The notes beneath the pieces were generated by a model. The model did no database searches, had not been told where the DNA came from, and saw only the letters and a list, made by a program, of their open reading frames with translations. Below, piece by piece: positions 27,186-34,202 of a stretch of DNA of 64,000 bases. Numbering within the stretch: the first letter of the stretch is position 1; each line of letters begins with the position of its first letter. The stretch lies in NCBI GenBank assembly GCA_050012855.1, contig JBEKGJ010000021.1, forward strand, positions 11,411-75,410, given 5' to 3'. The DNA is from JAJXZJ01 sp050012855 (GTDB lineage Bacteria; Verrucomicrobiota; Verrucomicrobiia; Limisphaerales; J093). The position numbers were made by a program, and so were the translations under genes.

Positions 27186-28178
27186 TCAAGAACTCCCGTC
27201 GCGTGCTCGCGGCGGGGCGCGGCGCCATTCAACCTTCGGCGGCTCGGGCAGGCCCTGCGCGCGGAGAGCGGTCCGGAAGTGTGTTTTCGCCACGCGCGGC
27301 AGCGCTGCCGCGCCGTGGCGGGCGATGAACTCCTTCGCTGCCGCGTCCACTGCCGCCGAAGCGCCCTTCGGGAGGGCCAGCCCGAACTCCTTCTCCAGCA
27401 GGCCGAGCCGCGTGACGAATTCATCGCGCGCCAAAATCGAAGCCGCCGCGACCGCCAGATCCGCCTCCGCCCGGTGACGTTGGACCAGTTCGATCTCGCG
27501 GCCGAGGCTCATTAACGCCTTGGCCACGGTCTGCTTGTCGTGCGCGAACTGGTCGCTGATCGCCCGCACGGGCGGTGGCTCCATGCGGTGCTGCTGGAGC
27601 ATCAGGTTCTCAATGACCCGCGCGTGGCCCCAGGCGAGGAGGCGGTTCACACTGCCCATCTTCGCGTGGAGCCGGTTGTAGGCCTCGTTGCCGATCGGCA
27701 CGACGCTGAACACGCAGCCCGGCGTTTCGCGGATGCGCCGGGCCAGCACGCCGATCTGCCGGTCGCTGGAAATGTTCTTCGAATCACGGATGCCCGCGCC
27801 TTCCCAGGCCTTGATCACGGCCGCGTTCACATAAACACCGGCGACACACAGCGGGCCGAAGAAGTCGCCCTTGCCGCTTTCGTCCACGCCGAGGCGCGGC
27901 AGCAGCAGATCCGGATTCAGCACGGTTTCGTAGCCCAGCCGGGCTTGCTTGAGGACGACGGGTTCGAGCACGAACTCGACAAAGTCGCCGGTGCCCTTGC
28001 CTTGCACGACCAGTTTGCCGCTCTCGTAGAAAACCACGTTGACCTTTTCCTTTTCCGCCGCGAAGCGGGCGTAGGGCGCCTCGCGGAAGCGCCAGTGGTT
28101 GGCGTCCAGCCAGGCACGCAAGGTGTCGGCCTGCGCGCGGTCGAGCGGGCCGGTGAAGGAAGTGAGTGGCGCTGCCAT
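27186..28178 (-). CDS. rnhC: Ribonuclease HIII
   Basis: Cleaves the RNA strand of RNA-DNA hybrids and helps remove R-loops and primers. The 330-aa product has the N-terminal substrate-binding (DUF3378-type) domain, then the type 2 RNase H core. The core starts LLPRLGVDESGKGDFFGP with the DESGKGD motif (Asp99, Glu100) that marks HIII rather than HII, followed by IRDSKNISSDRQI and AEADLAVAAASILARDEF. ATG 28178 is taken as start; a TTG at 28199 is the alternative. It precedes ruvC on the same strand, giving a DNA-maintenance cluster. Confidence 0.94.
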   Translation of the reverse strand: MAAPLTSFTGPLDRAQADTLRAWLDANHWRFREAPYARFAAEKEKVNVVFYESGKLVVQGKGTGDFVEFVLEPVVLKQARLGYETVLNPDLLLPRLGVDESGKGDFFGPLCVAGVYVNAAVIKAWEGAGIRDSKNISSDRQIGVLARRIRETPGCVFSVVPIGNEAYNRLHAKMGSVNRLLAWGHARVIENLMLQQHRMEPPPVRAISDQFAHDKQTVAKALMSLGREIELVQRHRAEADLAVAAASILARDEFVTRLGLLEKEFGLALPKGASAAVDAAAKEFIARHGAAALPRVAKTHFRTALRAQGLPEPPKVEWRRAPPRARDGSS

Positions 28179-28226
28179 GACGGGGGAGATTAGCCGCAAC
28201 GCTGGCGAAGTCGAGCCGGCGGCGGC

Positions 28227-29219
28227 TCAGATCAGACCGAGGGCCGGCTGGCTGACGAGGACAGGGGAACAAGCCAGGAAATCGTCGGCGCGCGCCCGGG
28301 CCTCCGCGAGGGACGCGGCGTTCTGAACGGCGACATGGAACTGATGGCCGAACTTGAAGTTCGCAGCGAAGTACCGGGTGAACATCTGCAGCCGGCGCAG
28401 CGCCACGGCGGGTGGAAAATCCTCGACGACGAAATCATGCAACGTGCGCCAGACTCCGGCGAGGTCCACCGGGGCGGCTCGATCCCAGTGCGCGAACACC
28501 CACGGGCGGGTGACCGCCATCCGGCCGAGCATGATGGCGGCGGCCGGTTGGAGGTCGGCGGCGTGCGCCGCGACGTGTTCCGGTCCGGTGATGTCGCCGT
28601 TGGCCACCAGCGGCAGACGCGTCAGCGAGGCCGCCCAGGGGATCAGTTCCAGCCGGGCGCGGCGCTTGAACTTTTCCTCGAAGAACCGTGGATGCAGAAC
28701 GAGGGCATCCACGCCTTCGTCGGCGAGCAACTGCAGGCGCGCGGTGAACGGCACCGTCCAGTTGGGCCGGTCGTGGCCCAGCCGGATTTTGGCGGTGAGG
28801 ATTCCCGGCCAGTGATGACGGGCGTCGGCCACCACGACGCGGAGGGCGGCGAGATCGTCGAAGAGGGCGCTGCCGGCGGCGCAGGCCCGCGCGGTGCGGG
28901 CGTTGCACGCGAGGTTCAGGTCCAGGCCTTCGACGCCCTGGGCGCCGAGGTGGTCGAGAACCCGGTCGAGCGGATCGCCCTGCCGGGCCATGAGCTGGTA
29001 GAAGACGAAGCCCTCGGCGGGGCGGCGGCGGAGCCAGGGCGATGTGGCGAAGTTCTCGCTGCGGACCTGGCGGGCGGCGAGCATCTCGGTCCAGAGCGCC
29101 CCCGGGCCGCCCCAGGCTGCCAACAATCGGCGGAAGGCACTGTGGGTGTAGCCGGCCAGCGGCGCGCAAAACCGCGCGGGGGCAAAGCGGCGACCGCGGA
29201 TGACGCAGGTTTCAAACAC
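28227..29219 (-). CDS. tRNA-dihydrouridine synthase family protein
   Basis: FMN-dependent reductase that converts uridine to dihydrouridine in tRNA. The 330-aa product has a TIM barrel with FCAPLAGYTHSAFRRLL at the first strand, GLDLNLACNARTARACAAGS at the position of the DUS signature (normally NMGCP...), TAKIRLGHDR, LVLHPRFFEEKFKRRA in place of the usual VHGRT segment, and LVANGDIT for the phosphate-binding turn. The signature is divergent: the catalytic Cys region reads NLACN, not NxGCP, so this may be a specialised or altered-specificity Dus. It heads the minus-strand block containing rnhC and ruvCA. Confidence 0.8.
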   Translation of the reverse strand: MFETCVIRGRRFAPARFCAPLAGYTHSAFRRLLAAWGGPGALWTEMLAARQVRSENFATSPWLRRRPAEGFVFYQLMARQGDPLDRVLDHLGAQGVEGLDLNLACNARTARACAAGSALFDDLAALRVVVADARHHWPGILTAKIRLGHDRPNWTVPFTARLQLLADEGVDALVLHPRFFEEKFKRRARLELIPWAASLTRLPLVANGDITGPEHVAAHAADLQPAAAIMLGRMAVTRPWVFAHWDRAAPVDLAGVWRTLHDFVVEDFPPAVALRRLQMFTRYFAANFKFGHQFHVAVQNAASLAEARARADDFLACSPVLVSQPALGLI

Positions 29220-29287
29220 GCGCGGTCAGGTTACCGGGGGCCGGCGGCGGGCGCAAACGCCATCACCGGGAGGCAGTGTACTGATTT

Positions 29288-29459
29288 GGTGGGGCGAGGC
29301 GATGACCAGCCGGAAAGAAGTTCAGAGTTTCAAGTTTCAAGTTTGAAGTGTTCAGCCCCACCAGAGAATTGCGAGTTTCGAGTTGCGAATTCGCGAGGGT
29401 TCGTGCGGTCGGCGTGCGAGGTTTGCCGCGACCCTCCTCCGGTCGCTCAACTCTCAACC
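29288..29459 (-). repeat. Dispersed repeat, copy 2 (inverted relative to copy 1)
   Basis: Reverse complement matches 23754-23946 almost base for base, with fewer units in the CGCACCT-type heptamer run. On the plus strand it shows TTTCAAG x2 and GAGTTTC/GAGTTGC heptamers. It is followed by CAACTCT-CAACCAT-CAACTAT-CAACC, again period 7. Confidence 0.85.
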
Positions 29460-29495
29460 ATCAACTATCAACCTGATTACGGCTCGCGAGGACCT

Positions 29496-29523
29496 GCCTG
29501 TGCGTGACCGCACGCAGACAGGC
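29496..29523. repeat. Hairpin within the repeat island
   Basis: GCCTGTGCGTG and CACGCAGACAGGC can pair with one bulge around ACCG. It sits between repeat copy 2 and the partial third copy and may be part of a REP-like element. Confidence 0.5.
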
Positions 29524-29536
29524 GCTCACCCCACCA

Positions 29537-29590
29537 GTCTCAACTCTCAACCCACCACCCTCTCAACTTTCCCGCCGGCTCGCGAGGACG
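29537..29590 (-). repeat. Partial third copy of the dispersed repeat
   Basis: The reverse complement matches 23720-23766 (GCGAGCCGGCGGGAA, then GAGAGGGTGGTG and GTTGAGAGTTGAG). Confidence 0.7.
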
Positions 29591-29684
29591 CCATCTGGGC
29601 TCGCTGGCATCTGGGTTCTGGAAACACGGTAATTGTGGTCAACGACCGTCACTCATTTTCCTGTCCAGGCCGTTGGAGACGCTC

Positions 29685-30503
29685 TTACGGTGAGGTGCTC
29701 CAGGGATTGCTGATGGGGGTGTAGCCGACGTGCCAGGTTGGTGTTTTGATGTCTTGGAGTCGCAACTTGGCTGCATGTCCATCGGCGTAACTCACGTTGA
29801 CCGCGCTGGGCAGGGGTTGCCCGGACTTCGCCTTGGCCCCGCGCAGCAACGGGTGTCGCGCCAGGCAGCAGCGCCCGAGGCTGGTCGTCTCGTCGCCCGC
29901 GAAGAGGTCGCCGGGCGGAACGTCGGCCTTGGTCGGCCAGAGATCGGGCCAGAGTGCGTCCAGGAAAAAGGGGGTGGTGGAGGGGGAGGCGATGGCGCTG
30001 TCTTTCTGGAAGAACTTGGGGAGCTGGTCGGCGCCGATCCACCGGCTGATGCCGTCGGCGTTGCTCGTGTCGTAGTAATAGAGCCAGCCGTTGATCGCGT
30101 AGCTGCCCAGCAGGTTGGTGAGCACCGCCGCCGACCAGTTCCAAGGCGCGGCCGCGTTGCCGGCCGTCGCGTCAGGCATGGAGGCGGGTCGCTTCGCGGC
30201 CGTGGGACACAGCCGGATGTTGTTCACGCGGATGTCATAGGCGATCAGCGTCTGCATCCAGAGGGTTTCCGTTATGTTATAGTCCAGCGATTTCCCGGTG
30301 TCCTGCTGATACATGACGGCGGCGATGGTGATCTGCCGGAGGTTGTTCAGGCACTGGATCTCCTGCGCCTTGGCCTTGGCGCGGCCCAACGCGGGCAGCA
30401 GCAGGCCGGCCAGGATGGCGATGATGGCGATGACGACCAGCAACTCGATCAGGGTGAAACCGTGACCTTGCCGGGCCGTGGCGGTGGGCGCAGAGGACTT
30501 CAT
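29685..30503 (-). CDS. Type II secretion-like pseudopilin, H-X9-DG class
   Basis: A 272-aa protein with a class III signal peptide: a basic leader ending in Gly, then FTLIELLVVIAIIAILAGLL, the site cut and methylated by prepilin peptidase. The single hydrophobic helix is followed by GRAKAKAQEIQCLNNLRQI, the standard continuation in planctomycete and verrucomicrobial DUF1559-type proteins. A globular domain with YAINGWLYYYDTSN follows, and near the C terminus NVSYADGHAAKL carries the H-X9-DG type element. Function is unknown beyond membrane anchoring and possible assembly into a pseudopilus. ATG 30503 is used because it opens the leader. A 48-nt conserved leader element lies 57 nt upstream. 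Confidence 0.88.
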   Translation of the reverse strand: MKSSAPTATARQGHGFTLIELLVVIAIIAILAGLLLPALGRAKAKAQEIQCLNNLRQITIAAVMYQQDTGKSLDYNITETLWMQTLIAYDIRVNNIRLCPTAAKRPASMPDATAGNAAAPWNWSAAVLTNLLGSYAINGWLYYYDTSNADGISRWIGADQLPKFFQKDSAIASPSTTPFFLDALWPDLWPTKADVPPGDLFAGDETTSLGRCCLARHPLLRGAKAKSGQPLPSAVNVSYADGHAAKLRLQDIKTPTWHVGYTPISNPWSTSP

Positions 30504-30559
30504 CAAGTCACTCGCATGGCTGTTGCTGCGTGTGCTTGGATGAAAATGTACTGGCCACA

Positions 30560-30607
30560 CCGTTGCCTGGCAAGTGTGCGTCGGGTGGCACAGCCGGATT
30601 GATCACC
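30560..30607 (-). promoter_or_regulatory. Conserved 48-nt 5' leader element, copy 1
   Basis: Identical over 48 nt to 32075-32122. On the minus strand it starts GGTGATCAATCCGGCTGTGC and contains two small hairpins, TGTGC/GCACA and TTGCC-A-GGCAA. It ends 57 nt upstream of the pseudopilin ATG. A shorter match (AAGCACACGCA) lies between it and the start codon in both copies. Confidence 0.7.
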
Positions 30608-30660
30608 CACTCGCCGACCGCCGAAGGTGCCGGGGCGGTTTCGCGGGCCTTTCGTTCGCG

Positions 30661-31998
30661 TCACGGCGAGCGCAGCCGGAACAAACCGGCCGGGCCGGCG
30701 GGATTACCGACCATGTACTCGGTGTTGGTGGCTGAGTCGGGCAGCGGGAACCAGTTCGTGCCTGTGCCGATGCCGATCGCGTTCGTCCGGGCCTCGAGCA
30801 TCCAGCCCAGGTGGTCCGCGGGCCAGGCCAGGTAGAGGTTTTCGCCGTCGAAATAAGACGAGAGTGTCGGTGGTTGCAGGACGACCGCGGGCGTTCCCTT
30901 GGTAATCCGATGGTTGAGGGTATCGGCCACGTAGAGATTGCCGGCGCGGTCAACCGCGATCCCGCGTGGTTGGTTGAATCGGGCGGCACTGCCCACGCCG
31001 TCGGCGCTACCGGAGGGCCCCGCCGTCCCAGCCACCGTCCGCGCGACACGGTCCGGCGTAATCTCCAAGATCGTGTTGTTTCCTTCATTGATCACGAACA
31101 CGGCGTCCGCGTCGTCCACTACGACGCCCGAGGGGTAGCTCAACCCCGCCGGGTTGTTTTCTCCACCGCCGGCAAAGGTCGTCACCACGCCGGCGGGCGT
31201 CACCTTACGGATGGCTTGCTCGTCCGCCACCCATAGGTTGCCAGCGTTGTCCGACGCCACGCCCACCAAGTTCTCGAATCGCGCAGCGCTGCCGATGCCG
31301 TCCGCCGTGCCGTACGCCCCAGCCTGTCCGGCCAGTGTCGTCACCAGCCAGTTGGTGCCAATCGGCGTAAGCTTCCGGATCGTGCGGTTGCCTAAATCGG
31401 TGACGTACAGGCACCCTTGCGCGTCCACCGCGATGCCGTTGGGGTTGCCGAATCGGGCCGCGCTTCCTTCCCCGTCCGTCTTGCCCGATATGCCCGCCTT
31501 TCCCGCCACGGTCGTGACCACCGAGTTCGTTCCGGCAGGCGTGACCTTGCGGATCACGTAGTTACTGTAGGAATCGGCGACAAACAGGCTGCCATCGGGC
31601 GCCACGGCGATGCTGGCGGGATTGCCGAACCGCGCCGCCTTGCCGACCCCGTCCTGATAGCCGGTCGCCGCGGACCCCGCCAGCGTGGTCACGACGCCGG
31701 CGGGGGTGACCTGCCGGATCGTGCCGCTGTCGGTCACGTAGAGATTGCCGGCGCCGTCCGCCGCCACGCCCACGGGATTCAGAAACTGGGCATGTGCGCC
31801 CGTCCCGTCGGCTCGTCCCGCGGAGGTGGGGTTCCCAACGAAATTGGTGAACGCATAGACCGTCGTCTGGCCGTGGGTCGGGAGCGAGCCCGCCAGCAGA
31901 CCGGCGGCAATGATGATTCCGGTCAGGTGCCGTCGCCAATGTCCCTGGCTGGCGGGCTCTGCCATGGCGATTCCGTCCATCCGTATGCTCGTTTTCAT
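30661..31998 (-). CDS. Secreted NHL-repeat beta-propeller protein
   Basis: A 445-aa exported protein. A signal peptide (LTGIIIAAGLLAGSLPTHG) precedes at least five NHL units of about 60 residues, each of the form ARFxxPxGIAVDxxGNLYVxD with TIRKVTPAGVVTTLAG, for example VGVAADGAGNLYVTDSGTIR and PRGIAVDRAGNLYVADTLNH. They should form a beta-propeller, often a binding or scaffold domain and occasionally enzymatic. The last 60 residues (LYLAWPADHLGWMLEARTN to GLFRLRSP) form the C-terminal module shared with other exported proteins in this window. A copy of the 48-nt leader element precedes it by 77 nt. The partner or ligand is unknown. Confidence 0.88.
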   Translation of the reverse strand: MKTSIRMDGIAMAEPASQGHWRRHLTGIIIAAGLLAGSLPTHGQTTVYAFTNFVGNPTSAGRADGTGAHAQFLNPVGVAADGAGNLYVTDSGTIRQVTPAGVVTTLAGSAATGYQDGVGKAARFGNPASIAVAPDGSLFVADSYSNYVIRKVTPAGTNSVVTTVAGKAGISGKTDGEGSAARFGNPNGIAVDAQGCLYVTDLGNRTIRKLTPIGTNWLVTTLAGQAGAYGTADGIGSAARFENLVGVASDNAGNLWVADEQAIRKVTPAGVVTTFAGGGENNPAGLSYPSGVVVDDADAVFVINEGNNTILEITPDRVARTVAGTAGPSGSADGVGSAARFNQPRGIAVDRAGNLYVADTLNHRITKGTPAVVLQPPTLSSYFDGENLYLAWPADHLGWMLEARTNAIGIGTGTNWFPLPDSATNTEYMVGNPAGPAGLFRLRSP

Positions 31999-32074
31999 GA
32001 TCGTGACGTAAAGAAGTTATGCAGCTTTCATTGCTGATGGTTGCGTGTGCTTAGGTCGTGATTTAATGGACACC

Positions 32075-32122
32075 CCGTTGCCTGGCAAGTGTGCGTCGGG
32101 TGGCACAGCCGGATTGATCACC
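32075..32122 (-). promoter_or_regulatory. Conserved 48-nt 5' leader element, copy 2
   Basis: Identical over 48 nt to 30560-30607, lying 77 nt upstream of the NHL gene ATG on the same strand. The flanks are diverged apart from a nearby AAGCACACGCA, so conservation is focused on the element and not on a whole duplicated promoter. Confidence 0.7.
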
Positions 32123-32285
32123 TGCTCGCTGGCCGGCGCGCCCAACACGCGCGCCTGACCCGGCCGGCGTTTTGCCGGCATGGAAGCACTATGGCCGCGG
32201 GCACGACCAGCTCGAAAATTGGAGCGTGACTGCGCCTGAGGGAATCGGAAATGCAGAAACCGCCGGCGACACCCGATCATCTGGA

Positions 32286-33947
32286 TCAGGTTTTCTGTTG
32301 ACCATCGTGAGCGTGCCGGCGAACCAACTCGGCCCGTGGCCCAGCTCCGGCTTCGGGCAGGCGGGCGAGCAACATCAGGTGGCTGGTCAAACCGACCAAT
32401 ACCGGCAGCAACGCAATTGTTAGCGCGTGATAGGCGAGCAGCATGGCCGGGGCAAACAAGACGCAACCCGGCGCCAGGCTGCCGAGCAGCGCGGCATTGG
32501 CAGTGGCGAGGGACGAAGGATGCTGCCTGCTAACGATCCAGAGTGCTGCCGTGCCGGACAACGCCGGCCACAGAAAGAAGTAACTCAGACCGCGCAGCCA
32601 CAACGCGGTGATGACCGCCAGGACGAGCCAAACCACCAGGGCGCCCGCCAGCATCTCATTCGCGCCCAACCTCCGGCTCAGCCTGGATTTAAGGGCCAGC
32701 ACGCCCAGCACCGTGAGTGCCAGGGACAACATTGTAAACGTATGAGAAACCAGGACCAGGGTGGAGGTATCCGCAACGTGATTGAACAAGGCTCGCAGCA
32801 CCTTCAGGCCAAGGCTTGCGATCAACGCCATGACCACCGGAACGCCGAGGGCGCACGCAATTCCCAGCAAAACGTGGCCGATCCGGACGCGCCGACGGGC
32901 AAGGCCAAGGATCATCACCACTCCATAGACAACGCAGGTGCCGGCCGCCAAGGGGAAGGCCCATGACGCCGGATAGACGACCAGAATGCCTCGAACCAGA
33001 GGAAAGAAAATGCCATCTTGCGAGGACCGCAGCGAATCGAGGTCCGCTTGCGCCAGGCGCCCGGCCAGCGTGGTGGCGTAACTGCCGTAATGGGCCAGGC
33101 TGCGGCGGTCGAGATTCTGCCAGTTGTCTTCGGGGCGGTGGTAGGCTTCGAGGCCCATGATGACGGCAAAGTTGTAACCCGTCAAACCGGCCGCCAGAAA
33201 CTGACTTAGATCGGTGTCATTAGGCATTCGATGATAGACATCCTGGGCGAACGAAGTCGCCACGGGATAGGGACAGGCCTGCAACAGGCGCATCAATCCG
33301 AGATTGTGCGGCCCCGTCTCGAACATCACCACCGGTCCGCGGTTGCCGCGCGCCTCGAAATTGAGGACCACGCGGACGTGCTTCAAGAATTCGCCGTTGT
33401 CCTTGATAAAGGCGCTGGCGCCCGGCGACCCCCTCATTTCTTCACCGTCGGTAAACAAAAACGCGACTTCGTTTTTGCCGGGCGCTTCGGCGGCAACCAG
33501 ACGGGCGGTTTCGAGCAGCGTGGCGACCCCGGCGCCGTCATCCGCCGCCCCCGGCCCAGTGGGGACCGAGTCATAATGCGCCACGAAGAGCACAACGTTG
33601 GTCCCGGCCGGCTTCGGACAGCGGGCCAGAACATTGGTCAAACGTAGAGTGTCGTTGGTTGCGCCTTGAACCTGAACCGCGAGCGACAAGGCGCGCAATT
33701 GTTTCACGACGTATCCGAGGACTTGATCGTGGGCCTTCGCCCCCACCGGATGGGGTTCGCGGGCGATTTGTTGAATGTGCGCCGTCGCCCGGTTCACTGA
33801 GAAAACCTTGCCCTTCCCCAATTCCGTTTGAGGCGAGGGCGCCCAGATGGCATGAATCCCCAAGCCGGCGAACAAAATCACGGCCATGACTGGCGCGGCC
33901 AGAGTTCCAATGCCTTCAGCAAGCCGCGATGGTTTGACGTTCTTCAA
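32286..33947 (-). CDS. Membrane-bound M28-family zinc aminopeptidase-like protein
   Basis: A 553-aa protein combining an M28 peptidase domain with a multi-pass membrane region. The N-terminal anchor is LAAPVMAVILFAGLGIHAIW. The peptidase zinc ligands are visible: VAHYDSVPTGPGAADDGAG (His124, Asp136 region), FLFTDGEEMRGSPGA (Glu169/Glu170), an Asp in NDTDLSQF, and a His in EAYHRPEDN. From about residue 330, six or more hydrophobic helices follow (for example WAFPLAAGTCVVYGVVMILG). This layout resembles yeast vacuolar membrane M28 (Pff1-type) proteins. No ATG fits: TTG 33947 keeps the first helix intact, while ATG 33887 would cut it. It is divergent from the arabinofuranosidase-like gene. Confidence 0.85.
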   Translation of the reverse strand: MKNVKPSRLAEGIGTLAAPVMAVILFAGLGIHAIWAPSPQTELGKGKVFSVNRATAHIQQIAREPHPVGAKAHDQVLGYVVKQLRALSLAVQVQGATNDTLRLTNVLARCPKPAGTNVVLFVAHYDSVPTGPGAADDGAGVATLLETARLVAAEAPGKNEVAFLFTDGEEMRGSPGASAFIKDNGEFLKHVRVVLNFEARGNRGPVVMFETGPHNLGLMRLLQACPYPVATSFAQDVYHRMPNDTDLSQFLAAGLTGYNFAVIMGLEAYHRPEDNWQNLDRRSLAHYGSYATTLAGRLAQADLDSLRSSQDGIFFPLVRGILVVYPASWAFPLAAGTCVVYGVVMILGLARRRVRIGHVLLGIACALGVPVVMALIASLGLKVLRALFNHVADTSTLVLVSHTFTMLSLALTVLGVLALKSRLSRRLGANEMLAGALVVWLVLAVITALWLRGLSYFFLWPALSGTAALWIVSRQHPSSLATANAALLGSLAPGCVLFAPAMLLAYHALTIALLPVLVGLTSHLMLLARLPEAGAGPRAELVRRHAHDGQQKT

Positions 33948-34202
33948 ATGAAATGTGCACGTTCGGTGTTCCCGGCAGGGTACGGGCGGGGTGGCTTGCG
34001 GACAAGGCCAATGAAGTGGCCAACAATTGGACGACCACTTCAGGCGGCTCAAGCCACCACTCCAGCGGAACTGGCGCAAGTCAGAAACACCACCCGGCCG
34101 CGCGGCGGCGGGGAGGGTGGAACGGCCGGTTCCACGGGCACAGCGCCACTGTCCGCGGCGCCACGCCCGGGAAATACTAAAACTGGCACCAACCTTGCGG
34201 CA

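Larger units (their letters stand above)
29220..29684. other. 465-bp repeat-filled intergenic stretch
   Basis: Holds copy 2 of the dispersed repeat (29288-29459), a hairpin at 29496-29523 and a partial third copy at 29537-29590. No gene is supported. Confidence 0.7.

Noticed and set aside
30560..30607. Cyclic-di-GMP riboswitch as identity of the conserved leader
   Set aside because: Some similarity to the GACGCA segment exists, but the GAAA-type tetraloop stem and GCAAACC segment are missing, so I leave the element unnamed.
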